A stretch of DNA of 64,000 nt from Pseudomonas chlororaphis. Lineage in GTDB: Bacteria; Pseudomonadota; Gammaproteobacteria; Pseudomonadales; Pseudomonadaceae. The DNA is taken from contig NZ_MOAL01000009.1 in NCBI RefSeq assembly GCF_003731765.1, positions 62,001 to 126,000 of the forward strand, given 5' to 3'. The notes beneath the pieces were generated by a model. The model saw nothing but the letters and a program-made list of their open reading frames with translations. It had not been told where the DNA came from and made no database searches. Positions 24,471 to 33,930 of this stretch are shown here, one piece after another. Position 1 is the first letter of the stretch, and the number at the start of each line of letters is the position of its first letter. A program made the position numbers and the translations under genes.

Positions 24471-25934
24471 ATGATGCTTTCAACACGCTCGGAACGGATG
24501 CTGATCGCTGGAAGCTCACTGATGGTGATCGCCATCCTGGGCATCGTGACGTTTTTACTGATCCGCGAATACGCCAGCGCCGAGCAGGCAGCGGCCCGTT
24601 CGGCCAACAACATTGTGCAACTGATCGACGCCGACGTACTGCGCAACGTCGAACTCTATGACCTGTCCCTCAAAGGCCTGATTGCCGCGGCCGGACGTGA
24701 AGACCTGCAAAAAGTGTCGGCTGAGATCCGCCATCTGGCGCTCTTCGACCGCGCCACTGCCGCGCCCTACAAGGGCGACATCCTGCTGTTGGACAAACAC
24801 GGCGACGTCCTCGCTGACTCGGCCTCGGTCACGCCCAGGACGGGCAACTACGCCGATCGCGAGTACTTCCGCTCCCATGTGCAAAACCCCAACCAGGGCA
24901 TGACAATCAGCCCACCGTTCCGCACCCGCACCGCAGACCATGACTGGCGCATCAGTTTCAGCCGCCGAGTGGTGGACGAGCAGGGACAATTCTTCGGTGT
25001 CGCCGAAGCGCCCATGCGCCTGAACTACTTCAACCAGCTGTTCAAAAACCTCGATATCGGACGCAACGGCTCGATCAGCCTGGTCAGCCGCGACGGCATA
25101 CTGCTGGCCCAACAACCGCCCCTGGCCGACGATCTGATCGGCAAGGACTTCAGCCAGCGGCCGAACTTCGTGCGCATCCTGCGCGAGGGCAACGGCAGCT
25201 TCAGCGGCATCTCCAGCGTCGACCGAACGCCGCGCCTATACACCTTTTCCCAAGTGGGCGACTTGCCGCTGATCGTGGTGGTGGCACTGTCCTCGGCCGA
25301 GGTCTACGCCTCCTGGCAGCGCACGGCCTGGCTGGTCAGCGGCGCCACCGGTGCCCTGTGCATTGGCCTGCTGTGGCTGACGTTGCTGCTGTGCCACGAA
25401 CTCAGGCGGCGCCATCGCGCCGAGCAGGAGTTGGCGCAACTGGCGGCCATTGATGCCTTGACCGGCCTGGCCAATCGCCGAACCCTGGACGAAACCCTGG
25501 CCCGCGAATGGGCCAGGGCCCAGCGCTCGGGCACGCCGCTGTCGTTGCTGATGATCGATGTCGACCACTTCAAGCAATTCAATGACCGCCATGGTCATCA
25601 GCTTGGGGACACAGCCTTGCAGGTGGTCGCCCAGTTGATCGCGGCCAATGTGCGCCGCCCTGCCGACCTGGCGGCACGCTACGGCGGTGAGGAGTTCTCG
25701 GTGATCCTGCCCGACACCGACGTGATGGGGGCCTTGGCCCTGGCGGAAAAGATTCGTATCGCCATTGAACAACTGGCGCCGATCGGCCCCCAAGTGTCGA
25801 CGTTGACCGCCAGCATCGGTACCAGCACTTGGTCGGGAACAACCGGCGCCACCCTGGAGAACCTGCTCTACAACGCCGACAAAGCGCTTTACCGAGCCAA
25901 GCACAATGGCCGCAATCGCGTGGTACCGGGTTAA
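24471..25934 (+). CDS. Membrane diguanylate cyclase with periplasmic Cache-type sensor
   Basis: A 487-aa protein making c-di-GMP. The ATG at 24471 (or 24474) follows GGGAG and starts just before helix 1 (LMVIAILGIVTFLLI); a periplasmic PDC/Cache sensor (about 40-280, including SPPFRTRTADHDWRISFSRR) and helix 2 precede a GGDEF domain whose catalytic motif is GGEEF (around residue 405). RPAD stands five residues before GGEEF, an intact inhibitory I-site, so the enzyme should be active and product-inhibited. No EAL domain. Ligand unknown. Confidence 0.93.
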   Translation: MMLSTRSERMLIAGSSLMVIAILGIVTFLLIREYASAEQAAARSANNIVQLIDADVLRNVELYDLSLKGLIAAAGREDLQKVSAEIRHLALFDRATAAPYKGDILLLDKHGDVLADSASVTPRTGNYADREYFRSHVQNPNQGMTISPPFRTRTADHDWRISFSRRVVDEQGQFFGVAEAPMRLNYFNQLFKNLDIGRNGSISLVSRDGILLAQQPPLADDLIGKDFSQRPNFVRILREGNGSFSGISSVDRTPRLYTFSQVGDLPLIVVVALSSAEVYASWQRTAWLVSGATGALCIGLLWLTLLLCHELRRRHRAEQELAQLAAIDALTGLANRRTLDETLAREWARAQRSGTPLSLLMIDVDHFKQFNDRHGHQLGDTALQVVAQLIAANVRRPADLAARYGGEEFSVILPDTDVMGALALAEKIRIAIEQLAPIGPQVSTLTASIGTSTWSGTTGATLENLLYNADKALYRAKHNGRNRVVPG

Positions 25935-25943
25935 TAAACAGGC

Positions 25944-25982
25944 ATAAAAAAAGGCCACCCTAAGGGCAGCCTTTAAAAACAA
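25944..25982. terminator. Bidirectional terminator between the diguanylate cyclase gene and lpxC
   Basis: AAGGC..CCC pairs with GGG..GCCTT around TAA; an A-run on the left and a weaker T/A stretch on the right let it serve both convergent genes. Confidence 0.75.
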
Positions 25983-26000
25983 AAGGAAAGAGAGAGTAAA

Positions 26001-26912
26001 TTACACGGCCGCAACCGGACGCATGTAAGAGATCGGTGCAGTGCTGGCGTCTTCGAAAGTCACAACTTCCCAGGCATCTTTCTGCTCAATCAACTTGCGC
26101 AGTAGCTGGTTGTTCAGGGCATGGCCCGACTTGAAGCCTTTGAACTCACCTATCAGGCTGTTGCCCAGCAGGTAGAGGTCACCAATTGCATCGAGGATCT
26201 TGTGCTTCACAAATTCGTCTTCATAGCGAAGGCCGTCTTCGTTCAGTACACCATCCGCGTCGACCACGATGGCGTTTTCCACGCTGCCGCCGAGTGCGAG
26301 GTTGTGCTTGCGCAGGTACTCGATATCACTCATGAAACCAAAGGTCCGGGCGCGGCTGACTTCCTTCACGAACGACGTGCTGGAAAAGTCCACGCTGGCA
26401 CTCTGGGTGCGGTCACGGAAAACCGGGTGATCGAAATCGATCTCAAAGCTCACTTTAAAACCATCGAAAGGCACGAAAGTGGCGCGCTTGTCGCCATCTT
26501 CCACAGTCACTTCACGAAGGATGCGGATGAACTTTTTAGCTGCGTCCTGTTCTTCCAGGCCGGCAGATTGAATCAGGAATACGAAGGGTCCAGCGCTACC
26601 ATCCATGATCGGGACTTCGGACGCGGAGAGCTCGACGTAGGCGTTATCGATGCCCAGGCCAGCCATGGCCGAGAGCAAATGCTCCACCGTGTCCACTTTG
26701 GTGTCACCGTTGACCAATGTGGTCGACATCGTGGTTTCACCAACATTTTCCGCGCGAGCAGGAATCTGCACCACAGGGTCCAGGTCGGCACGACAAAACA
26801 CAATGCCGGTGTCGACAGGCGCAGGCTTGAGAGTCAGGTAAACCTTCTCCCCGGAATGCAGGCCTACACCTGTGGCACGGATAATATTCTTCAGGGTGCG
26901 TTGTTTAATCAT
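26001..26912 (-). CDS. lpxC: UDP-3-O-acyl-N-acetylglucosamine deacetylase LpxC
   Basis: Zinc amidase that carries out the committed step of lipid A synthesis in the cytosol. The 303-aa length and metal ligands (His78 in TVEHLLSAMAGLG; the KHKILDAIGD motif that supplies the second His and the Asp) coincide with P. aeruginosa LpxC. It follows ftsZ at the end of the dcw cluster, as in other gamma-proteobacteria, with its own probable promoter in the 112-bp gap. Confidence 0.98.
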   Translation of the reverse strand: MIKQRTLKNIIRATGVGLHSGEKVYLTLKPAPVDTGIVFCRADLDPVVQIPARAENVGETTMSTTLVNGDTKVDTVEHLLSAMAGLGIDNAYVELSASEVPIMDGSAGPFVFLIQSAGLEEQDAAKKFIRILREVTVEDGDKRATFVPFDGFKVSFEIDFDHPVFRDRTQSASVDFSSTSFVKEVSRARTFGFMSDIEYLRKHNLALGGSVENAIVVDADGVLNEDGLRYEDEFVKHKILDAIGDLYLLGNSLIGEFKGFKSGHALNNQLLRKLIEQKDAWEVVTFEDASTAPISYMRPVAAV

Positions 26913-26964
26913 GGCTTGGGCCGCTTCAGCGCAAATTGCGAACTGGTATCAACAAAGGCTGGCG

Positions 26965-26993
26965 ATAATAGCAGACCATGCCTTTGCTGAACA
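26965..26993 (-). promoter_or_regulatory. Probable lpxC promoter
   Basis: On the minus strand TG-C-TATTAT is an extended -10 element, with a poor -35 (TGTTCA) 17 bases upstream. It lies about 50 bases before the lpxC start, between ftsZ and lpxC. Confidence 0.45.
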
Positions 26994-27024
26994 CCAATCA
27001 CCCTAATACCCCTGATACATTCCA

Positions 27025-28221
27025 TCAATCGGCCTGGCGACGCAGAAAGGCCGGGATGTCCAGGTAATCCAGATCATCTTGCGGATTCAGCTTCGCCGCA
27101 GTCGCAGCACTGGCCTGAGCCTGGTTGCGCATAACGGTCGGACGGTCCAGATCACGGTAGTTCACCGACGGCAGTTCCTGGCGCGCAGGCGCTGGAGCGG
27201 CAGCCGACTGGCTGGCGTGGCTGGTGTGAACGGTATTGTCGATGACCTTTACAGGCTTCTCGATTTTCGCGCCCAGACCGGTGGCAACCACGGTGACATG
27301 CAGCTCATCACGCATGTCCGGATCGATAACGGTACCGACCTTGACCATGGCGTGCTCGGAAGCGAAGGCTTCGATGATGCTACCCACGTCGGAGTACTCA
27401 CCCAGGGACAGGTCAGGACCGGCGGTGATGTTCACCAGGATGCCGCGTGCGCCTTCCAGGTTCACGTCTTCCAGCAACGGGTTGCGGATGGCCGCTTCAG
27501 TGGCTTCACGTGCACGGTTCGGACCGCTGGCGCAGCCAGTGCCCATCATCGCCATGCCCATTTCGCTCATCACGGTACGCACGTCGGCGAAGTCGACGTT
27601 GATCATGCCTGGACGCTTGATGATGTCGGAGATACCGCGAACGGCACCCGCCAGCACGTCGTCAGCCTTGGCGAACGCCGACAGCAGGCTGGCGTCTTTA
27701 CCGAGGATGGTCAGCAGCTTCTCGTTGGGAATGGTGATCAACGAGTCGACGCTTTCGCTCAGCGCGCGGATGCCTTCATCGGCGATCTGCATACGCTTGC
27801 GGCCTTCGAACGGGAACGGACGAGTCACCACCGCAACGGTGAGGATCCCCATTTCCTTGGCCACTTCGGCAATGATCGGCGCAGCACCGGTACCGGTACC
27901 ACCGCCCATGCCTGTGGTGATGAACACCATGTTGGTGCCCTGCAGGACTTCAGCGATGCGCTCGCGGTCTTCCAGAGCGGCCTGACGACCGACCTCAGGA
28001 TTTGCGCCGGCACCCAGACCCTTGGTAACACCAGTACCCAGTTGCAGGATGGTCCGCGCGCCGATGTTTTTCAGCGCTTGAGCATCAGTGTTGGCGCAGA
28101 TGAATTCCACGCCTTCGATGTTGCTCTTGACCATGTGATTGACGGCGTTGCCGCCGCCACCGCCGACACCGATAACCTTGATTACCGGGCTTTGCGGGAC
28201 GTTGTCTACGAGTTCAAACAT
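27025..28221 (-). CDS. ftsZ: Cell division protein FtsZ
   Basis: Tubulin-like GTPase that forms the division ring. The 398-aa sequence has the GTP signature GGGTGTG (106-112), the T7 loop region around NVDFADVRTVMSEMG, a variable linker rich in Ala, Pro and Gln, and the conserved tail DYLDIPAFLRRQAD, which binds FtsA and ZipA. It starts 90 bases after ftsA. Confidence 0.99.
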   Translation of the reverse strand: MFELVDNVPQSPVIKVIGVGGGGGNAVNHMVKSNIEGVEFICANTDAQALKNIGARTILQLGTGVTKGLGAGANPEVGRQAALEDRERIAEVLQGTNMVFITTGMGGGTGTGAAPIIAEVAKEMGILTVAVVTRPFPFEGRKRMQIADEGIRALSESVDSLITIPNEKLLTILGKDASLLSAFAKADDVLAGAVRGISDIIKRPGMINVDFADVRTVMSEMGMAMMGTGCASGPNRAREATEAAIRNPLLEDVNLEGARGILVNITAGPDLSLGEYSDVGSIIEAFASEHAMVKVGTVIDPDMRDELHVTVVATGLGAKIEKPVKVIDNTVHTSHASQSAAAPAPARQELPSVNYRDLDRPTVMRNQAQASAATAAKLNPQDDLDYLDIPAFLRRQAD

Positions 28222-28311
28222 TTTCCCTCTCCTTTCATTTCTCTAGTTTTTCGCCTACTGCCTACTGCGTTTACTGCCTGTTGCTTGAAACGTGTCGCGT
28301 GAAACCGTTGC

Positions 28312-29571
28312 TTAGAAGTTGCCTTGCACCCAGCTCTTGATGCGATCGAGCAGGGCCGCTTTCGGCTCTTCATTGCTGTAGCTGTCGCGGCTGCCGATCC
28401 CGGAGAACGAGATGCCGTCGGACTGTTTCTGCAGCCCGTACAACAGCAAGCCGACGCCGGTGGAATAGATCGGGTTGCGCACCACATCGGCCAGGCCTTT
28501 GACGGAGTGCGGAACCCCCAGGCGCACCGGCATGTGGAAAATCTCTTCGGCCAATTCGACCGCGCCTTCCATTTTCGACGTGCCGCCGGTGAGCACGATG
28601 CCCGCCGGGATCAGGTCTTCGTAACCGCTGCGACGCAGCTCTGCCTGGATCAGGGTGAACAGCTCGTCGTAACGTGGCTCGACCACCTCGGCCAGGGCCT
28701 GGCGGGACAGCTCGCGGGGCGGACGGTCGCCGACACTCGGCACCTTGATGGTTTCACCGGCACCGGCCAGCTTGGCCAGGGCGCAGGCGTAGCGAATCTT
28801 GATTTCTTCGGCGTACTGGGTCGGCGTACGCAGGGCCATGGCGATGTCGTTGGTCACCTGGTCGCCGGCAATCGGGATCACTGCGGTGTGACGGATCGCG
28901 CCTTCGGTGAAGATCGCGATGTCCGTGGTGCCGCCACCGATGTCCACCAGGCACACGCCCAGCTCTTTCTCGTCATCGGTCAGTACCGAGTACGCAGACG
29001 CCAGTTGCTCGAGGATGATGTCGTCGATTTCCAGGCCACAGCGACGCACGCACTTCTCGATGTTCTGCGCGGCATTCACCGCGCACGTCACTACGTGCAC
29101 CTTGGCTTCAAGGCGCACACCGGACATGCCCAGAGGCTCGCGGACGCCTTCCTGGTTATCGATCACGTAGTCCTGCGGCAAGGTGTGCAGCACCCGCTGG
29201 TCAGCAGGGATCGCCACGGCCTGGGCGGCGTCCAGCACACGCTCCAGGTCGGCAGAGCTCACTTCGCGGTCGCGAATCGCCACGATGCCATGGGAGTTCA
29301 GACTGCGGATGTGATTGCCCGCAACGCCGACGAACGCCGAGTGGATCCGGCAGCCGGCCATCAGTTGCGCTTCTTCTACCGCGCGCTGGATCGACTGCAC
29401 GGTGGATTCGATGTTCACCACCACGCCCTTCTTCAGGCCGCGGGACGGGTGCGTACCGATACCGACGATTTCCAGCGTGCCATCGGCCGCGACTTCGCCC
29501 ACCAGCGCCACCACTTTGGAGGTGCCGATATCCAGACCGACGATCATTTTGCCGCTTTGCACGTTTGCCAT
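28312..29571 (-). CDS. ftsA: Cell division protein FtsA
   Basis: Actin-like ATPase that tethers FtsZ to the membrane. The 419-aa sequence shows the phosphate-1 motif GLDIGTSKVVALVGE, phosphate-2 VDIGGGTTDIAIF, the adenosine motif GIVLTGGTSKMEG, and a C-terminal amphipathic membrane-targeting helix (LLDRIKSWVQGNF). It lies 14 bases after ftsQ. Confidence 0.98.
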   Translation of the reverse strand: MANVQSGKMIVGLDIGTSKVVALVGEVAADGTLEIVGIGTHPSRGLKKGVVVNIESTVQSIQRAVEEAQLMAGCRIHSAFVGVAGNHIRSLNSHGIVAIRDREVSSADLERVLDAAQAVAIPADQRVLHTLPQDYVIDNQEGVREPLGMSGVRLEAKVHVVTCAVNAAQNIEKCVRRCGLEIDDIILEQLASAYSVLTDDEKELGVCLVDIGGGTTDIAIFTEGAIRHTAVIPIAGDQVTNDIAMALRTPTQYAEEIKIRYACALAKLAGAGETIKVPSVGDRPPRELSRQALAEVVEPRYDELFTLIQAELRRSGYEDLIPAGIVLTGGTSKMEGAVELAEEIFHMPVRLGVPHSVKGLADVVRNPIYSTGVGLLLYGLQKQSDGISFSGIGSRDSYSNEEPKAALLDRIKSWVQGNF

Positions 29572-29585
29572 GGTCCTGCCTCTTC

Positions 29586-30452
29586 TTAATTCTTCGCGAC
29601 AGCGGGTTCGGCTGTCGTGGGCGCTACAGGTTCCCGCCAGCCGACGGCCAGGCCGTTGGCGTAGCGCAGGTCGATGCGCGCAATGTTCGTAATCTGTTCT
29701 TTCAACGTCTTTTCATAAATGGCAATGAAGCGGCGCATCTTTTCCACCAGATGATCGCGACCCAGCAGCAACTCAATGCCGGGCCCGGCGCTGCCGGCAC
29801 CGGTGGTCAAGAACCAGCTGCCACGCTCGCGCAGCTCCAAACGGGCAATCGAAAAGCCCATGGGCCGCAGCATCTGGCTCAACACCTGGTACTGCTGCAT
29901 CACTTGCTGCTGGGCCCGCTGGGGTCCGAACAACTGCGGCAAGTGTTCATAGTTCGCCAGCTCACGCGGAGTGAACGCCTGGCCCTGGTTGTTCAACAGT
30001 GCCTCGTCGCCCCAACGGGCCACCGGCAGTTGCTCTTCCAGGCGAATCACCACCTGGTCCGGCCACACCCGACGCACTTCGGCGTGGGCGATCCAGGGCA
30101 TCTGTTCCAGCTCGGTGCGCATGCTCGCCAGGTCGATGGTGAAGAAGCTCGACGCCACGTAAGGCGCGATTCGCTGCTGCACCGCCTGCTGGCTGATGTA
30201 ACTCAGGTCACCCTGGACCGCGACCTTGGTGATCGGCCGGTCCGCGTAAGGCAGCAGGCGCTGGGCGCCTTCGTAGGTGCCAAAACCCAGCACCACCAGC
30301 AACACTGGCCAGAACAGGCTTTTCAGAAAGCCGAAGTTGGCTTTCGGCAGGCGCACCGACATCGGCTCTTTAGCCACCATCCGGCTGGCACCCCGCGGCA
30401 CCGGCTTGCGGCCGGGAGCGGGTTGCTGATGACGTAGCGATGCGCCTTGCAT
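29586..30452 (-). CDS. ftsQ: Cell division protein FtsQ
   Basis: Bitopic divisome protein of 289 aa. The start MQGASLRHQQ at 30452 comes 4 bases after the ddl stop and gives a cytoplasmic N terminus, one helix (FWPVLLVVLGFGTYEG) and a periplasmic POTRA domain (ITKVAVQGDLSYISQQAVQQRI) followed by the beta domain that contacts FtsL and FtsB. A longer frame upstream reads into ddl and is not needed. Confidence 0.95.
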   Translation of the reverse strand: MQGASLRHQQPAPGRKPVPRGASRMVAKEPMSVRLPKANFGFLKSLFWPVLLVVLGFGTYEGAQRLLPYADRPITKVAVQGDLSYISQQAVQQRIAPYVASSFFTIDLASMRTELEQMPWIAHAEVRRVWPDQVVIRLEEQLPVARWGDEALLNNQGQAFTPRELANYEHLPQLFGPQRAQQQVMQQYQVLSQMLRPMGFSIARLELRERGSWFLTTGAGSAGPGIELLLGRDHLVEKMRRFIAIYEKTLKEQITNIARIDLRYANGLAVGWREPVAPTTAEPAVAKN

Positions 30453-30456
30453 GGAC

Positions 30457-31413
30457 TTAACCTCGTGCCTCGACACTGGCGGCCAGAATGGCCAATACCA
30501 ACTGCTGGAAATCCAGACCCGCAGCACGGGCCGCCATCGGCACCAGGCTGTGATCGGTCATGCCTGGGGCGGTGTTCACTTCCAGGAACCAGAACTGCCC
30601 ATCGGCGTCCTGCATCACGTCGGCCCGGGCCCAACCGGCGATACCGAGCGCCTCGCAGGCTTTCGCCGTAAGGTCCATGAGCTCTTGTTCTTTGGCGCTA
30701 TCGAGGCCACAAGGGATCCGGTACTGGGTATCGGAAGCCAGGTACTTGGCGTCGTAGTCGTAAAATGTGTGGGGAGTGCCCAGGGCAATGGGTGGCAACA
30801 CCTGGTCACGCAGCGTCGCGATGGTGAACTCCGGACCTTGAATCCATTGTTCAACCAAGACTTGCGAATCGTAGGTACTGGCCGCTTTCCATGCGTCGAT
30901 CAATTCAGACGCGGAAGTCACTTTGGCCATACCGATACTGGAACCTTCATGAGCCGGTTTGACGATCAAAGGCATGCCCAGTTCCGCAGCCGCAGAAATA
31001 CAATCGGCTTCGGAGCTCAGGACGGCGTGGCGTGGCGTTGGAATCCCCAGGCTGTGCCAGACCTGCTTGGTGCGCAGCTTGTCCATGGCCAGGGCCGACG
31101 CAAGGATACCGCTGCCGGTGTAGGGGATGCCCAGGCACTCCAGCAGGCCCTGCATACTGCCGTCTTCACCGCCACGGCCGTGGAGAATGATGAAGGCACG
31201 GTCGATCTTCTCGCTCAGCAGGCGCTGCAGGAAATCGTCGCCGACGTCGATGCCGAACGCATCCACACCGCCACTTTGCAGGGCTTGCAACACGGCATTG
31301 CCGGACTTCAGCGACACTTCACGCTCGGCGCTCTTGCCGCCGAACAGCACAGCAACACGACCGAAGGCTTTCGGGTCGAGGGTAGAAAACAGGTTGGCGT
31401 AGGCAGCGGTCAT
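30457..31413 (-). CDS. ddl: D-alanine--D-alanine ligase Ddl (DdlB type)
   Basis: Cytosolic ATP-grasp enzyme that makes the D-Ala-D-Ala dipeptide used by MurF. The 318-aa protein has the N-terminal VLFGGKSAEREVSLKSG, the ATP-grasp region LVEQWIQGPEFTIATL, and the metal-binding end FWFLEVNTAPGMTDHSLVPMAA. It overlaps murC by 4 bases and precedes ftsQ. Confidence 0.98.
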   Translation of the reverse strand: MTAAYANLFSTLDPKAFGRVAVLFGGKSAEREVSLKSGNAVLQALQSGGVDAFGIDVGDDFLQRLLSEKIDRAFIILHGRGGEDGSMQGLLECLGIPYTGSGILASALAMDKLRTKQVWHSLGIPTPRHAVLSSEADCISAAAELGMPLIVKPAHEGSSIGMAKVTSASELIDAWKAASTYDSQVLVEQWIQGPEFTIATLRDQVLPPIALGTPHTFYDYDAKYLASDTQYRIPCGLDSAKEQELMDLTAKACEALGIAGWARADVMQDADGQFWFLEVNTAPGMTDHSLVPMAARAAGLDFQQLVLAILAASVEARG

Positions 31414-32867
31414 TTCAACTTCTCCTGTCCAGCCACCACGGCACCGGCGAACAACGGACTTTTCAACAATTTGGGCGCAAGGCCGCCGATATCACCGGCG
31501 CCCTGGCACAGCAGGATGTCGCCGGCACGCAACAGCGGCTTGACCAGCGGAGCCAGGTCGACACCCCGTTCGATGTAGATCGGGTCGAGCTGACCACGCT
31601 GGCGAATGCTGTGGCACAGCTGGCGACTGTCGGCACCCGGGATCGGTTCTTCACCGGCCGGGTAGACCTCCATCAACAGCAGCACGTTGGCGTCGGCCAA
31701 GACCTGCACAAAATCGTCGTACAGGTCGCGGGTGCGGCTGAAGCGGTGCGGCTGGTAAACCATCACCAGGCGGCGCTCCGGCCAGCCACCACGAACCGCC
31801 TTGATCACTGCGGCCACTTCGGTCGGGTGGTGACCGTAGTCATCCACCAGCATCACGTTGCCACCTTCCACCGGCAGCTCGCCGTAGACCTGGAAGCGTC
31901 GGCCCACGCCCTGGAAGCCCGACAGGCCCTGGACGATGGCTTCATCGCTGATGCCTTCGTCGGTGGCGATGCAGATGGTCGCCAGGGAGTTCAGGACGTT
32001 GTGGTTGCCCGGCATGTTCACCGAGACGTCCAGCGGCTCACGGTCGCGACGCAGCACAGTGAAGAACGTCTGCATGCCTTGCTGGCGCACATTGATCGCG
32101 CGTACGTCGGCTTCTTCGCTGAAGCCATAAGTCACGGTCGGACGCTTGACCAGCGGCAGAATCTCGCGCACCACCGGATCGTCCAGGCACATCACCGCCA
32201 GCCCATAGAACGGCAGGTTGTGCAGGAATTCGACGAAGGTTTTCTTCAGTTTGTTGAAGTCACCGTCGTAGGTCGCCATGTGGTCGGCGTCAATGTTGGT
32301 GACCACGGCCACCAGCGGCTGCAGGTGCAGGAAGCTGGCATCACTTTCGTCGGCTTCGGCGATCAGGTAACGGCTGGTACCGAGCTGTGCATTGGTACCG
32401 GCTGCATTCAGCCGGCCACCGATGACGAAGGTCGGGTCCAGGCCGCCAGCGGCGAACACCGAGGCCAGGAGGCTGGTGGTGGTCGTCTTGCCGTGAGTAC
32501 CGGCAACGGCCACGCCGTGGCGGTAGCGCATCAGCTCGGCGAGCATCTCCGCACGCGGCACCACGGGTACGCGGCGTTCCAGGGCGGTGGCGACTTCCGG
32601 GTTGGACGTATTCACGGCACTGGAAACCACCAGCACATCGGCATTGGCGGCGTTTTCGGCACGGTGGCCGATAAAGATCTGCGCACCGAACGACTCCAGG
32701 CGCTCGGTAACCGGCGACGCCTTGAGGTCGGAACCCGAGACGTCATAGCCCAGGTTCAACAGCACTTCAGCGATCCCGCACATGCCCACGCCGCCGATAC
32801 CGACGAAGTGGATACGACGGATGCGGCGCATCTCCGGATGCGGCATGGCTTTCTGATTCTCAACCAT
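31410..32867 (-). CDS. murC: UDP-N-acetylmuramate--L-alanine ligase MurC
   Basis: Adds L-Ala to UDP-MurNAc. The 485-aa protein has the N-terminal nucleotide-sugar loop IHFVGIGGVGMCGIAE, the ATP P-loop GTHGKTTTTSLLASV, and the C-terminal ligase domain with DDYGHHPTEV. It overlaps murG by 8 bases and ddl by 4, which signals tight translational coupling. Confidence 0.98.
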   Translation of the reverse strand: MVENQKAMPHPEMRRIRRIHFVGIGGVGMCGIAEVLLNLGYDVSGSDLKASPVTERLESFGAQIFIGHRAENAANADVLVVSSAVNTSNPEVATALERRVPVVPRAEMLAELMRYRHGVAVAGTHGKTTTTSLLASVFAAGGLDPTFVIGGRLNAAGTNAQLGTSRYLIAEADESDASFLHLQPLVAVVTNIDADHMATYDGDFNKLKKTFVEFLHNLPFYGLAVMCLDDPVVREILPLVKRPTVTYGFSEEADVRAINVRQQGMQTFFTVLRRDREPLDVSVNMPGNHNVLNSLATICIATDEGISDEAIVQGLSGFQGVGRRFQVYGELPVEGGNVMLVDDYGHHPTEVAAVIKAVRGGWPERRLVMVYQPHRFSRTRDLYDDFVQVLADANVLLLMEVYPAGEEPIPGADSRQLCHSIRQRGQLDPIYIERGVDLAPLVKPLLRAGDILLCQGAGDIGGLAPKLLKSPLFAGAVVAGQEKLK

Positions 32868-33930
32868 GGGCCACCTCCAGGCAGATATCGACCACGCTGC
32901 GGGTGGCTTCGGGTTTGGCCAGTCGGCGCGCTGCGTGCGCCATGTTGTCGAGTCGTTCCGGTTGCATCAAAACCTCTGTCAGGCGAGCGGCTAGATCCGC
33001 GGCACCAGTCGTTCTTTGCGGCATCAGGAAAGCAGCGCCTTCACGAGCCAAATAGTCGGCGTTACGGGTCTGGTGATCGTCGATCGCGTGGGGCAAAGGC
33101 ACCAGCATCGAGGGCAGACCGGCGGCAGCCAGTTCACTGACGGTCAGCGCACCTGCGCGACAGACCACCAGGTCGGCCCAGCCATAGGCTTGAGCCATGT
33201 CTTTGATAAAGGGCTGCACTTGCGCCTCGACACCAGCGTCGCGATAACGCTGCGCAGTCACTTCATCGTGGTTTTTGCCAGCCTGGTGGAAGGCCTCCGG
33301 GCGCCACTGGGGATCGACCAGCGCCAGGGCCTCAGGCAGCAACTTGTTCAACGGTTCTGCACCCAGGCTTCCACCGAGGATCAGCAAACGCGCCTTGCGT
33401 CCGGCCAGGGCCTCGCGCGGTGTTTCGAGGAACAGTTCACCACGCACCGGGTTGCCCGTGGTGCGGCGGCTGGCGGAGGTGGCAAAGGTGTCCGGGAAAG
33501 CTTCGCAGACTCGCGCAGCCAACGGCACCAGCAGCCGATTGGCGGTACCGGCCACGGCGTTCTGTTCATGAACGATCACCGGCACACCGGCCAACTTGGC
33601 GGCAACTCCGCCAGGGCCCGTGACATAACCACCAAAGCCCAGCACACAGACCGGCTTCAGTTGGCGAATGATCTTGCGCGCCTGCAACACGGCCTTGATC
33701 AGCACAAACGGCGCCTTGAGCAGGGACAGCTTGCCCTTGCCCCGCAGGCCGGTGACGTTGATCAGGTGCAGGGGCAACCCGGCACCCGGAACCAATTCGT
33801 TCTCGATGCCTCGCGGGGTCCCGAGCCAATGCACGCTGTAGCCACGGGCCTGGAATTCCCGCGCACAGGCCAAGGCCGGGAACACGTGGCCCCCGGTACC
33901 GCCCGCCATGATCAGCACGTTAGCGCCCAT
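32860..33930 (-). CDS. murG: Lipid II synthase MurG
   Basis: Peripheral membrane GT-B glycosyltransferase that adds GlcNAc to lipid I. The chosen start MGANVLIMAGGTGGHVFPAL at 33930 gives 356 aa, and the first G-loop GGTGGHVFPAL begins near residue 10; upstream extension of the frame runs through ftsW and is not used. Donor-site motifs SGLGAEP-like LILGGSLGAEPLN and CRAGALTVSELAAAGLPS are present. It overlaps ftsW by 11 bases. Confidence 0.97.
   Translation of the reverse strand: MGANVLIMAGGTGGHVFPALACAREFQARGYSVHWLGTPRGIENELVPGAGLPLHLINVTGLRGKGKLSLLKAPFVLIKAVLQARKIIRQLKPVCVLGFGGYVTGPGGVAAKLAGVPVIVHEQNAVAGTANRLLVPLAARVCEAFPDTFATSASRRTTGNPVRGELFLETPREALAGRKARLLILGGSLGAEPLNKLLPEALALVDPQWRPEAFHQAGKNHDEVTAQRYRDAGVEAQVQPFIKDMAQAYGWADLVVCRAGALTVSELAAAGLPSMLVPLPHAIDDHQTRNADYLAREGAAFLMPQRTTGAADLAARLTEVLMQPERLDNMAHAARRLAKPEATRSVVDICLEVAHG

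Noticed and set aside
27079..28302. 407-codon frame antisense to ftsZ
   Set aside because: Shadow of a highly conserved gene; the His/Gln/Arg-rich product shows no family features.
31611..33140. 509-codon frame antisense to murC and murG
   Set aside because: Spans two genes and their overlap; low-complexity His/Gln/Arg composition typical of a reverse-frame artefact.
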